Shown here piece by piece: positions 27,256-36,608 of a stretch of DNA of 64,000 bases. Location of the stretch: positions 4,340,001 through 4,404,000 of the forward strand of contig NZ_VFPL01000001.1 of the NCBI RefSeq assembly GCF_006716645.1, read 5' to 3'. Source of the stretch: Arcticibacter tournemirensis (GTDB lineage: Bacteria; Bacteroidota; Bacteroidia; Sphingobacteriales; Sphingobacteriaceae). The notes beneath the pieces are model-generated. The model saw only the letters and a program-made list of their open reading frames with translations. It ran no database searches and had not been told where the DNA came from. The translations under genes and the position numbers were made by a program. How positions within the stretch are numbered: position 1 is the stretch's first letter; every line of letters begins with the position of its first letter.

Positions 27256-28359
27256 CTAAATCTTAAAAAAGATCTTTCTCTTATACAGCCAGAAACAGAG
27301 ATACCACTCTGCAAAAAGAGTGACCAGCGACGAGATGATAGCGCTTATCTTTTCGGGTGTGCCGGCAAAGCCGAGAAATCCCTTGATAAATATGCCAACG
27401 AAGCCGTTGAACCACTGCATTCCCACGGTCTCAAAGAACAGGTAAATAAACAGTGCATTCATCCCAACCACCGTAAACAACCAGGCACACTTATTCCAGT
27501 CTTTGATATCATTAAGCCAATACAAAAAGGCCATCATAAGTAATACCCATCCGCCTGAAGCCAATACAAAAGAACTGGTACTTATCCGTTTGATGATAGG
27601 TGTAACAGATGAAAGATCGAGTGCGTAACCCGCTACTAAACATACGCTACCTGCAATAAACAGATAGCTTATTTTCTTCTCAGCAGAAATCCCCGAAGCC
27701 AGTAACTTCCCCGCAAGAACACCCCAGATGGTGTGAGCCGCCGTAGGAATAAAGTTAATGGCCACCCATCCGTCTCCGTTGATCTTGCCCATCAGCAGGG
27801 TGTCCATGTAAGCGCCAAAGTTGTGATGCTCAGTAAAAGGCTGATCAAATCCCGGCATCAGTATCATCCGGTATAACAGGTCGGTCAATACCAGCAGAAC
27901 GGCCGAGAATACCATTTGCCAGGCAAACGGCTTCCTGATGATCATATAAGCGACCAATGTGGTCACAGACAACTGCGTCAGCACATTCCAGAGTTCCCAA
28001 ACAAGTTTCCCCGCGTACACACAATGCAGTGCCGTACCAAAGATGAACAGACGGAGGCATCTTATAAGGATATGCTTCAGGTTTCCCTTCCAGGTAATTC
28101 CTCTGACCGATTTACCCGACCACGACATATAGAGCGCTGCCCCTGCCATAAACATGAAAGCCGGCTGTACAAGGTCCCAAAAACGCAGGCCATGCCAGGG
28201 ATGATGAAAAAACTGATCCACAAGGACCCCGCCGATGCCAGCAGGCTCAAGCTGCTGCAAAGAGGTGTATACCATACAACTCTCTGCAGCTAGCAGGACC
28301 ATAATCAGGCCTCTCATCACATCAAGTGAGAGAAGCCTCTTTCCCGAATAATGTGCCAT
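27256..28359 (-). CDS. DUF5009 / HGSNAT-like membrane acyltransferase (PUL2)
   Basis: This 367-residue membrane protein with about ten hydrophobic segments starts KRLLSLDVMRGLIMVLLAAES. The block HHPWHGLRFWDLVQPAFMFMAG keeps the H-x-x-W-x-G pattern (H52) of the paralogue at 4142 and of human HGSNAT. It ends in a basic WLYKRKIFFKI tail. It probably transfers an acetyl group across the inner membrane to a sugar released by the PUL2 enzymes. It begins nine bases after the PKD lipoprotein gene. Substrate is inference. Confidence 0.85.
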   Translation of the reverse strand: MAHYSGKRLLSLDVMRGLIMVLLAAESCMVYTSLQQLEPAGIGGVLVDQFFHHPWHGLRFWDLVQPAFMFMAGAALYMSWSGKSVRGITWKGNLKHILIRCLRLFIFGTALHCVYAGKLVWELWNVLTQLSVTTLVAYMIIRKPFAWQMVFSAVLLVLTDLLYRMILMPGFDQPFTEHHNFGAYMDTLLMGKINGDGWVAINFIPTAAHTIWGVLAGKLLASGISAEKKISYLFIAGSVCLVAGYALDLSSVTPIIKRISTSSFVLASGGWVLLMMAFLYWLNDIKDWNKCAWLFTVVGMNALFIYLFFETVGMQWFNGFVGIFIKGFLGFAGTPEKISAIISSLVTLFAEWYLCFWLYKRKIFFKI

Positions 28360-28368
28360 CTGATCTTC

Positions 28369-29235
28369 TTATTCGTCCATATTCAAAAAATAACCGGCAG
28401 ACCCTTCATCCGGTGCGCTGCCAATTGAAGCCGACCAGTCGCTCTTGACTGCGGCAATAGCAATCCGCAAACCTGTACCGGTCAGAAACTTTAGTTTGCT
28501 TCTTTGCAAACTGCATTCAAACTTCAGAAGACCATTCTCTTCAACCACTGTCCCAACCGCATAGGCTTCCGAAATTGATTGAGGGTCAAAATTAAAAGCC
28601 GTCTGCGGATCATAATGATAAAACACATCAAACGCGCCTTCAAGGATTTGTCCTTCCATCAGGATATCGTAGCCTCCCTCCGGATAGGTGCCCGTAAGAT
28701 ATCCGGTCCCGGCATTATTATCCGAATCAATATAGAAGTCGAAGACCGGAGTGTCGCTTCTATTTCCTGATACCTCTATGTATACATAAACCGCATTGCC
28801 ATCGTAATCCAGCTTCACTTTTTTGATCCCGTTACCTGCTGCGGTTGGCGTAATGACATTAGCCGTAATGTTGTCCCAGTCTGAAAGGGTATTATCCTTC
28901 AGCTTCACAGGTGTTGATTTTGAAATCCTGATCACAGTAGAACCCTCAACAGTTTGGCCCGAAGCGGTGGTAGCATACAGCGTAGCCACATACTTGCCCT
29001 TTCCGGGATAGGTATGAACCGGACTTTCCTCCTCCGAGTTTGTACCATCGCCAAATTCCCATTTATAAGCACTTACCCCCTTTGTTTCATTTTTAAATGC
29101 CACCTGATTGCCCTCGACATCCAGCGTATAGATCACATCAACGACCGGTTCATTATCTTCATCCTTGCAGCCATTCAGTACCCAGGCCAGCAATACCAGG
29201 GGCAGGATGTATCGCATTAATTTAAAAGTCTTCAT
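28369..29235 (-). CDS. PKD-domain lipoprotein, likely surface glycan-binding protein (PUL2)
   Basis: A 288-residue lipoprotein (LLAWVLNGCKDEDNEPVVD) with an acidic surface-export-like start. A PKD domain spans roughly residues 35-105 with the classic YKWEFGDGTNSEEESPVHTYPGKG. The second half (FDFYIDSDNNAGTGYL, GYDILMEGQI) resembles beta-sandwich carbohydrate-binding modules of secreted glycosidases. Its place directly after SusD matches the surface glycan-binding protein position of PULs. Ligand unknown. Confidence 0.85.
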   Translation of the reverse strand: MKTFKLMRYILPLVLLAWVLNGCKDEDNEPVVDVIYTLDVEGNQVAFKNETKGVSAYKWEFGDGTNSEEESPVHTYPGKGKYVATLYATTASGQTVEGSTVIRISKSTPVKLKDNTLSDWDNITANVITPTAAGNGIKKVKLDYDGNAVYVYIEVSGNRSDTPVFDFYIDSDNNAGTGYLTGTYPEGGYDILMEGQILEGAFDVFYHYDPQTAFNFDPQSISEAYAVGTVVEENGLLKFECSLQRSKLKFLTGTGLRIAIAAVKSDWSASIGSAPDEGSAGYFLNMDE

Positions 29236-29266
29236 ATTCTGAACATTAAATCATTAATAAAAGGAT

Positions 29267-30781
29267 TTATGGATTCTGCTGAACCTCAGTATTCGTAAGC
29301 ACCTCATCAATAGGAATGTAATAGACCACCCTGGGACTATTCCAGCTTACCGTAATATTGGAATAACCGGAAGGCGCCTTTGATAGATCCACATCGGTTT
29401 CCTTCAGGCCGGGCAGATGATATCCCCAGTATGCCCTTTGCAGATCTTTTTTATTCCTGTAAACATCATACATCCGGTGACCTTCAAAAGCGAGCTCAAT
29501 GCGGCGCTCATTCAATACTACATCCAGAAGGGTCGAACCCGATGGAACCTGCCCATTATACAATGAACCCTGAAGTCCCCGGTTCTTGCGGATCATATCC
29601 ACATCTTCCAAAGCTTTGGCGGCCTGCGCCAGCTTGGCCTCTGCTTCCGCACGGTTCAGGTACATTTCCGAAAGACGGAACATCACAGGCGAACTCAGAT
29701 TAGGGCTTCCACCCTGTCCTGAAAACTTTTTGATGTAGTAAACCTCTATGCCGTTCTTTTTCTGAACCGCCCCGTTATCATCTTTCAAAGGCACAATATA
29801 GCTCCATCGCACATCTTCAGGATGCTGCTCCATTAGGCTCCTTAACGACTGGGAAGCAAACTCCTCTCCCCATCCCGAGTTCCCATCCGAATAGACCATA
29901 GAAGCAATAGAACCGAACTTACCATAGTCTTCTGCCGTTGTAAAAGCAATGCAAAAGATCGTTTCGGATGAAGTGGTGGCATTGGCAAACAAAGAAGGAT
30001 ACGTAGAGGCCGTTGTCAGTTGAAACCGGTTCGAATTAATTACATTAGTGGCGTATTCTATAGCCTTTGCATTATCCTCTTTATACAAATTCACCCTTGA
30101 TAGCAAGGCCCAGGCCGCCTCTCTGGATGCATATTGCACGCCCCTGGGCTGGTTCATCAGTGAGGCCGCTTTTTCTGCGTCTGCTATAACGGACGCATAT
30201 ACTTCCGCTACCGACGACCTTGGTTTTTTTGCAGGATCGGAAAGCGATGTCCGCAATATGATTCCCGGAGCCTCAGGACTCTGGCTGTAGGGCCTGGCAA
30301 ACAAACGTACAAGATTGAAGTGGCAGAATGCACGGAGGAAATAGCATTCTCCTAAGAGCTGCTGTATGGATGCACTGGGGTTTTCTATCTTCTCCGCAGC
30401 CTCAATCACTGTATTCACACCGCTGATGATCTTGTAGGATACATACCAATAGTACCGGGTATTAGCCTGCGTAGGGGTATGGTCCTGTGTAAAACTATTG
30501 AACAAAGGGTCTTCTGTTATTTGTCCGCACACGATATCGTCACTCGCAAAATCAGAAAGCTGAAAGAACTGCCGGAGATACATATTGTTATTATCCGTTG
30601 TTCCGTTAAACTGAATATGGTCCTTAAACAGCGCGTAAGATCCATTCAGTGCATTGGTTAGCCCATCTGAGGTACTAATAAGATTCTCTGTTGTAATGGC
30701 GTTACTTGGTTCTACATCTAAGTCGCAACTTGTCGCGGCCGTTAGCACAAAAGCTATCAGAATTAATAATTTCGTTTTCAT
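29267..30781 (-). CDS. RagB/SusD-family lipoprotein (PUL2)
   Basis: A 504-residue lipoprotein (LTAATSCDLDVEPSNAI) with LLGECYFLRAFCHFNLVRLFARPYSQ and the C-terminal LNERRIELAFEGHRMYDVYRNKKDL block, ending IPIDEVLTNTEVQQNP. It pairs with the SusC gene ten bases upstream and would bind the PUL2 glycan at the cell surface. It is clearly diverged from the PUL1 SusD, so the two loci probably target different glycans. Confidence 0.95.
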   Translation of the reverse strand: MKTKLLILIAFVLTAATSCDLDVEPSNAITTENLISTSDGLTNALNGSYALFKDHIQFNGTTDNNNMYLRQFFQLSDFASDDIVCGQITEDPLFNSFTQDHTPTQANTRYYWYVSYKIISGVNTVIEAAEKIENPSASIQQLLGECYFLRAFCHFNLVRLFARPYSQSPEAPGIILRTSLSDPAKKPRSSVAEVYASVIADAEKAASLMNQPRGVQYASREAAWALLSRVNLYKEDNAKAIEYATNVINSNRFQLTTASTYPSLFANATTSSETIFCIAFTTAEDYGKFGSIASMVYSDGNSGWGEEFASQSLRSLMEQHPEDVRWSYIVPLKDDNGAVQKKNGIEVYYIKKFSGQGGSPNLSSPVMFRLSEMYLNRAEAEAKLAQAAKALEDVDMIRKNRGLQGSLYNGQVPSGSTLLDVVLNERRIELAFEGHRMYDVYRNKKDLQRAYWGYHLPGLKETDVDLSKAPSGYSNITVSWNSPRVVYYIPIDEVLTNTEVQQNP

Positions 30782-30791
30782 ATCGATCTGT

Positions 30792-33700
30792 TTAGAACCT
30801 GCAGTTTATATTAATTAGATATTGCCTGTTATTAGGATATTTAAAGTCCGACACACCCGGCGTTACATTCTCTCCGGGAGTTACAGTTGTCTGAGGATCC
30901 TGTCCCAGGAAATTACTGAATGTATACACGTTATCAGCAGTCAAAGAGATCGTCACTCCCTCAAATTTCAGCTTGCCGACCACCGACTTTGGCAGTTCAT
31001 AAGAAAGCGCGACATTCCGGATCGTAAAATAACTGCCGTCTTTAAGATATCGCGTCGATGTTTCTGTAGAGTTCGCTGAATTTTGGGGGCTCGGCTCCGT
31101 GGCGACATGCCCCGGATGGGTCCATACAACAGCGTCGTCGGGCAAGCTTATCTGGTTATAATAAGGCTCATGCCCGTCATTCATTACAAAGCGAAGGTTA
31201 TTACTAAATACCTTGTTGCCGTAGTTAAAATACGTATTTACCCGCAGTCCGAAATTCTTATACCTGAAACTGTTATTAAATCCTCCCTGGTATTTTGGCA
31301 GGGCCGATCCAACTTCCTGTAACGTAGCCTGCGAATACTCCGTAGTGGTCTCGCGCGCTACCACCATTCCGTCTTCATCTTTAATCAGCTTTTCCCATAA
31401 TGGCGCACCCGTCTCCGCGTCTACTCCCCTCCACTTTGGCATATAGAACTCATACAGGTTCCCTTCATTCCGGTAGATCTGGGAAATGCTCCATGCACCG
31501 GTCCTGATAATTTCACCTGGCAGTTCTTTTAACTTATTGCTGTTAAAATTTACCGAAAGATCCGAGTTCCATTCGAAATTGCGCGACTTGATAACAGCAG
31601 CATTGATCCCCAGCTCAACACCGTCGTTGATCACCTGGCCCGAATTCTCCCAGCGCTGTTCAAAGCCGATGGAGAGAGGCTGCGATACCTGCAGCAGCAA
31701 GTCTTTGGTAACGTTATGATAGGCATCAAACGTTAAAGCAAGACGTTTAAACAAGCCTATATCAACACCTGCATTATACTGGTGCTTACTTTCCCAGGTA
31801 AGCAAGGGATTAGGCAACTGGTATGGCGTTGCTCCCGGCAGCAAATTATATTGAGTAGTCAGAGAAAACAATCCAAGGAATCGGGATGCTCCGATGTCTT
31901 GTGTACCGGTAACCCCGTAGCTCAAACGAAGTTTAAGGTTATCCACCACATCGTTGTCTTTCAGAAAATCTTCGTTGCTTACCAGCCAGGCTGCAGAAAC
32001 AGCGGGAAAGCCGGCAGTCTGGTTTCCCTTTGGAAATGCGGAAGATCCGTCAAGCCGGTACGAGCCGGTAAACATATACTTATTCTTATAACTGTAGTTC
32101 AGTTGCGAGATGAACGACTGGATAATGGCTCTGTTATTTGACCCGTTTACCAGCTGATTACTTGAAATGACGTCCAGAACCTTAAGTCCTTCAGGTAAAC
32201 CGCGCCCCGATGCGCCGGAAAGCTCTGTTTTACTATTCTCAAACGCAACGCCGGCCAAACCATTAATGCTATGGTCGCCCAGCTCGAAGTTAAACTTGAG
32301 CAGATTATTGGATATTAGTCCGTAATTGATCGTATTCAGCTCATCGAGGTAACCGGTGTTATGATAAGTTCCCGCAGCAAGAGGCGAAACATAATTCACT
32401 CCCTTGTTAAAGCCGGCCGCAAAACGATTAGAGCTGGAGAAGATCAGCCATTTGTTAATCGTATAGTTCGCTGCAAAGTCATAATTCAGATCAAAACCCT
32501 TTGTTGAGTGATCAGAATTATTCACTGTATGAACCGGGTTCACCTTATCCCTCGACCACCATTTGAAAGCGGAGTTTCCGTCAACATAAACTGAGTTTCC
32601 ATTTGTGTCATAGGGGTTATCCCAGGGCATATTCAGAAAGGAATAATAAACATCCATATAATCATAGCTCTTGCCTATTGAACCGCTCAGGTTAACGTTG
32701 TTTGTCACATTCAGCTTCTTCGAAAAGTGGTAAGTTGAGTTCGCCCTCAGATTCAGGCGCTGGAAACCAGTGTTCATAAAAGTTCCTTCCTCTTTGTAAT
32801 AGGAAGCCCCCGCATAATAATCGTTCTTCTCTGTTTTTCCTCTCGCAGAAAAATAGAAATTATACATTGGCGCAGGCTTGAACGACTCGTCCACCCAATT
32901 ATAATTCTGACTGCGTAGTTCAAGCGGCCTTTCGCTGTAGAACTTTACTATGTCTAACTTGTAAGAGTTATCAGTGGCTCCAACGATATAGTCGCGGTAA
33001 AACTCCTTCTGGTGCTCATAAAGCTCACTGCCGCTCATCATATCCATTTTACCGAAATCAGCAGTACGGTATCCGGTAGTTATCTTAGCCTCAAAATGAG
33101 TCTTATCAGACTTAGCGCTCTTCGTGGTGATGATAATGACTCCTGCATTTGCCTGCGAGCCATACATCGCCGTTGCACCCGCATCTTTTAGTACTGTAAT
33201 GTTTTCCACATCATTCGGGTCGTAGTTGCCCCCGATAATCCCGTCAACAACGGTAAGAGGCTTCTGAGTAGCATTAACAGACGAAACACCGCGTAGCCTG
33301 ATCTCAGGCGCTGCCCCGGGTGCTCCCGAGCTGTTGATTACCTGCAGACCGGCAACCTTACCCTGAAGCATAGAACCCACGTTGTTGGATGTCACGTCAT
33401 GCAGCTCTTCAGAGGAGACAGTGCTTACCGCACTGGTTAATTCACTTCTCCTCCGGTTACTGTATCCCACAACCACTACCTCACTCAGATCCTGCAGATC
33501 TTCCTTTAATGCGATCATCAACTCGATCCGTCCGTTTAATGGAACCTCCACAGTAAGAAAGCCCGTATAAGAAACGACGAGCACCGCATTGTCATTGACG
33601 TTTCTGAGAGTAAAGATCCCGTTAACATCTGCTGCGACCGCCTGGTTTACCCCCTTTACCTTGACAGTAGCGCCAGGCAGAGGCTCGCCCTTCTCATCCG

Positions 33701-34142
33701 TAATCCTGCCCCTGACCTGCGCAGGAGCGGTGCTGTTCACCGGCTTTTCTTTGACCACTGCAGGTTTAATAATGATGATCTTGTCGACAATTTCCCAGGT
33801 AAAGGGCTGTCCTGAAAAGGCTTTCTCAAGAGCCTGTTCTACCGAAACCTTCTTTACATCAATACTCACAGGGTTTGCTTTTTTCAGGTATTCAGAGTCG
33901 TAGAAAAAGGCATAGCCACTTTGCTTTCTTATCTCCTTTATTACTTTTTCCAGCGGCGCCTTCCTTACAGCAAGGCTAACCTGCTGCGAAAAAACCGCAG
34001 CCTGTATCTGGAAGCAGGTGAGCACCGTTAAAATAATTGAAAGCTTCATGGTCAACAGAATTTTCGACTGAGAAGAACGGCAGCGGCAACTAACTAAAAT
34101 ATGCCGGCAGCACATTCCCTTGCCGTGAATGTAAGAATTCAT
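30792..34142 (-). CDS. SusC/RagA TonB-dependent receptor with STN domain (PUL2)
   Basis: This 1116-residue receptor has a pre-signal extension, signal peptide (MKLSIILTVLTCFQIQAAVFSQ), STN domain (APLEKVIKEIRKQSGYAFFYDSEYL), carboxypeptidase-like domain (GRITDEKGEPLPGATVKVKG), a variant SusC box EVVVVGYSNRRRSELTSAVS, plug domain and barrel. The usual GYG is GYS here. The internal Met about 30 residues in may be the true start. Upstream FecR and sigma genes indicate ligand-dependent transenvelope signalling. Confidence 0.95.
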   Translation of the reverse strand: MNSYIHGKGMCCRHILVSCRCRSSQSKILLTMKLSIILTVLTCFQIQAAVFSQQVSLAVRKAPLEKVIKEIRKQSGYAFFYDSEYLKKANPVSIDVKKVSVEQALEKAFSGQPFTWEIVDKIIIIKPAVVKEKPVNSTAPAQVRGRITDEKGEPLPGATVKVKGVNQAVAADVNGIFTLRNVNDNAVLVVSYTGFLTVEVPLNGRIELMIALKEDLQDLSEVVVVGYSNRRRSELTSAVSTVSSEELHDVTSNNVGSMLQGKVAGLQVINSSGAPGAAPEIRLRGVSSVNATQKPLTVVDGIIGGNYDPNDVENITVLKDAGATAMYGSQANAGVIIITTKSAKSDKTHFEAKITTGYRTADFGKMDMMSGSELYEHQKEFYRDYIVGATDNSYKLDIVKFYSERPLELRSQNYNWVDESFKPAPMYNFYFSARGKTEKNDYYAGASYYKEEGTFMNTGFQRLNLRANSTYHFSKKLNVTNNVNLSGSIGKSYDYMDVYYSFLNMPWDNPYDTNGNSVYVDGNSAFKWWSRDKVNPVHTVNNSDHSTKGFDLNYDFAANYTINKWLIFSSSNRFAAGFNKGVNYVSPLAAGTYHNTGYLDELNTINYGLISNNLLKFNFELGDHSINGLAGVAFENSKTELSGASGRGLPEGLKVLDVISSNQLVNGSNNRAIIQSFISQLNYSYKNKYMFTGSYRLDGSSAFPKGNQTAGFPAVSAAWLVSNEDFLKDNDVVDNLKLRLSYGVTGTQDIGASRFLGLFSLTTQYNLLPGATPYQLPNPLLTWESKHQYNAGVDIGLFKRLALTFDAYHNVTKDLLLQVSQPLSIGFEQRWENSGQVINDGVELGINAAVIKSRNFEWNSDLSVNFNSNKLKELPGEIIRTGAWSISQIYRNEGNLYEFYMPKWRGVDAETGAPLWEKLIKDEDGMVVARETTTEYSQATLQEVGSALPKYQGGFNNSFRYKNFGLRVNTYFNYGNKVFSNNLRFVMNDGHEPYYNQISLPDDAVVWTHPGHVATEPSPQNSANSTETSTRYLKDGSYFTIRNVALSYELPKSVVGKLKFEGVTISLTADNVYTFSNFLGQDPQTTVTPGENVTPGVSDFKYPNNRQYLININCRF

Positions 34143-34311
34143 ACATTTGTAATGTTTAAGGTGAAAAATCGCATTAATTACTTTCGCCAGTGTTAATTGC
34201 AGAGAGACCTTAATGCCCGGGGTGTTCCACCACCTCAGGACAGCCCCGTCTTTTACAGATGGGGTTTTTGGCTTCTGCTGTCGCCCTCCGGCGGGAGAGC
34301 TATGAGGTAAG

Positions 34312-35517
34312 TCATTGCAGCATAGAAACCCTCCTTCCTTCTATTTTAAATTTCAAACCACTTGTCTTCTCCATCATGTCAAGTACCTGAGAGAGTTTAA
34401 CATTCCGCGGGATAATGCCGTTAAATCTCTTCTCGGGCATACCTTTCGTATCTACCTCTATATCATACCACCTCTCAAGCTCATTCATAATGCTTCTGAG
34501 GTCGCTGTCGCTGAACTGAAACATACCGTTTTTCCAGGCAATGGCTTCCTCTGTATCGACTTCATTTACAATAATCTCTCGCTGTACCGAAGACAATTCT
34601 GATTGCTGGCCGGGCTTAAGCAACTTTGAATCTTTAGGAGATTGTTTACTGCCTGCAGTAACACGTACTTTCCCTTCAAGAAGAGTAGTCTTTATAGAAG
34701 CTTCATCGTTATAAGCACTAATATTAAAGTGTGTGCCCAATACTTCAACTATTTGCCCGCCGCTTCTCACCACAAATGGCACTCTTTCACCTTTTTGCTT
34801 TCCCCTTTCTGCTTTCACCTTATATGCCACTTCGAAATAGGCCTCTCCTTTCAGCTCTACCAGTCGCTCGTCTTTATCAAAGGAAACCGGAAACTTCAGG
34901 GAGGATGAAGCGTTTAACCATACCTCCGTTCCGTCAGGCAGGGTAAGCCGATAGCTTCCTCCACGTGGAACAGTAATGACATTATAAGCCATGGATGCCG
35001 CACTATTTGAATCTCCCGCTTTTGCGGTCCGGTATACTATTTTTCCGTTTCCTGTTTTATTGATGGCCATATTTCCCTGAGTGGCCAGGCGGCCATTTTC
35101 CGATTCATCAAGCATAATCGATGATCCGTCAGCTAAGGTCAGCACAGCTTTATTTCCTCCGGGATTAACATCGTTCTTATACTGCACTTCAGTCTTTTCC
35201 GCAAGCATAGCGCCCTTCCGATCCTGCTTTATAATATACAGCAGGCCTGCAGAAACAATTAACAACGCAACGGCCGCGGCAACTTTAACATAAGCAAAAG
35301 TGAAAGATCTTACAGGCTTTTCTTCCTGAGCTTTAATGGCTTCATCGATTTTAGCGCGGATCTCCTCCCCAATACTTTCCCCCTCTGCCAGAGTTTCCCA
35401 TACCTGTTCGTCTTCCTGAAAATGATTGTAGTAGGAATTAAACAGTACCACTTCCTCTTCAGTCGCTACACCCTTACTTATTTTATCTGCTATCTGCAGG
35501 AACGCTTTCTTGTCCAT
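34312..35517 (-). CDS. FecR-family anti-sigma factor (PUL2)
   Basis: A 401-residue protein with a sigma-binding N-terminus, one membrane segment (VKVAAAVALLIVSAGLLYII), the FecR domain (VPRGGSYRLTLPDGTEVWLNASSSL, VEVLGTHFNISAY, LLEGKVRV) and a C-terminal part ending KIEGRRVSMLQ. It has the same architecture as the PUL1 FecR. The 169-base gap to SusC holds a GC-rich stem (CCCCGTCT/AGATGGGG, 34244-34264), which on the plus strand is followed by TTTTT. Confidence 0.95.
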   Translation of the reverse strand: MDKKAFLQIADKISKGVATEEEVVLFNSYYNHFQEDEQVWETLAEGESIGEEIRAKIDEAIKAQEEKPVRSFTFAYVKVAAAVALLIVSAGLLYIIKQDRKGAMLAEKTEVQYKNDVNPGGNKAVLTLADGSSIMLDESENGRLATQGNMAINKTGNGKIVYRTAKAGDSNSAASMAYNVITVPRGGSYRLTLPDGTEVWLNASSSLKFPVSFDKDERLVELKGEAYFEVAYKVKAERGKQKGERVPFVVRSGGQIVEVLGTHFNISAYNDEASIKTTLLEGKVRVTAGSKQSPKDSKLLKPGQQSELSSVQREIIVNEVDTEEAIAWKNGMFQFSDSDLRSIMNELERWYDIEVDTKGMPEKRFNGIIPRNVKLSQVLDMMEKTSGLKFKIEGRRVSMLQ

Positions 35518-35692
35518 TGTATACCTTCTATATTAGAAGGCACATTAAAAGCGTTCAGCCCCTACGAAAAGTAAAAAAAAGTCAAAATTAATCATAAAAG
35601 CGGCTCAATTGCTGTCGAAAAAGCGACAAATCTATTAAACAACGTGCCAAAAGAGACGTCTAATCAAGGTTTCATGCCATTGAACAAGCTAA

Positions 35693-36265
35693 TTACAGAA
35701 AAAACAATATGAAAGAGGATAAACGCACGAGGGAAGAACGCAGCTTTTTGAGCGCGGTGGTGATTTGATTCTCGACAGTCTTCACGGAGATCCCGAGGCG
35801 CACTGCTATTTCTTTATTACTAAGGTGCTCATTCCTGCTTAACATGAACACTTCACGGCACTTCTCAGGAAGTTCACTGGTAAAACGCGCTATAACAACA
35901 AGCAAATCCTTTACTTCTACACTCTCCTCTACAGAAACAGAAGGTTCGCCAAGCTTACGGACATCGTCAAAAAAGGATTCCCGGATCTTTCCATACCGGA
36001 TATAATTGGCAACTTTGAATTTAACAGCAGCAAACAGGTAGCCCTTTAATGTGGTAACTCTCATGCTGTCGTGATGCGACCAGATCCAGATAAAAAGTTC
36101 CTGTATAATGTCCATGCAGGCATCCCTGTCTCTCACTACATTGTAGGCAGACCGGAACATAGGGTTCCAATAGCGTCTGTAAATCTCATCAAAGGCTTTC
36201 TTTTCCCCCTGATTAAGCAAACAGATGAGCTCTTCGTCCGAATAATTCGTGTATTCCGTCCCCAA
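35693..36265 (-). CDS. ECF RNA polymerase sigma factor (PUL2)
   Basis: A 190-residue ECF sigma factor with region 2 (FDEIYRRYWNPMFRSAYNVV, ACMDIIQELFIWIWSHHD) and region 4 (LPEKCREVFMLSRNEHLSNKEIAVRLGISVKTVENQI). It is the first gene of PUL2 and is expected to drive SusC/SusD transcription once released by FecR. Confidence 0.94.
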   Translation of the reverse strand: MGTEYTNYSDEELICLLNQGEKKAFDEIYRRYWNPMFRSAYNVVRDRDACMDIIQELFIWIWSHHDSMRVTTLKGYLFAAVKFKVANYIRYGKIRESFFDDVRKLGEPSVSVEESVEVKDLLVVIARFTSELPEKCREVFMLSRNEHLSNKEIAVRLGISVKTVENQITTALKKLRSSLVRLSSFILFFL

Positions 36266-36281
36266 TGTTGCGATGTTTACT

Positions 36282-36289
36282 CAAACTTA
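36282..36289 (-). promoter_or_regulatory. Putative -7 element of PUL2 sigma gene
   Basis: On the minus strand TAAGTTTG fits TAnnTTTG, 17 bases upstream of the ATG at 36265. The -33 region is unclear. Confidence 0.45.
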
Positions 36290-36400
36290 GTAAACTTTAA
36301 CAAAAAATTAACATGTTTTTTTCAAGGAAGTAACACCTGAACATAAATAATTCACATCCCGGTATACAAAAAGCACATTAATAACAGACGACGAGTTAAG

Positions 36401-36426
36401 CCCCTGAAAGCAATAACTTTCAGGGG
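36401..36426 (-). terminator. Hairpin downstream of purL
   Basis: CCCCTGAAAG and CTTTCAGGGG form a perfect 10-bp stem with a six-base loop, about 180 bases after the purL stop and 110 before the sigma -7 element. It has no U-tract on the minus strand, so termination is probable rather than certain. The rest of the 340-base gap holds the heptamer array and the sigma promoter. Confidence 0.5.
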
Positions 36427-36503
36427 AATGAAAATCGTAAAAAACGTAGCTTACTTAATAGATTTACAATGCCGGTAAAGCAGCGGCAAGCCAATGCAAA
36501 GCT

Positions 36504-36608
36504 TAACTCTTAACTCTCAACCTATAACACACAACCTGCAACTCACAACCTGCAACTCACAACCTGCAACTCACAACCTGCAACTCACAACTTACAACTC
36601 ACAACATC
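36504..36608 (-). repeat. Heptamer array at the purL stop codon (15 units)
   Basis: Fifteen 7-bp units in unbroken register; on the plus strand CAACCTG and CAACTCA alternate four times, flanked by diverged units. In purL sense they read GATGTTG, TGAGTTG, TAAGTTG, CAGGTTG and so on. The first sense unit contains part of the purL TGA stop (36609-36607). Confidence 0.9.
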
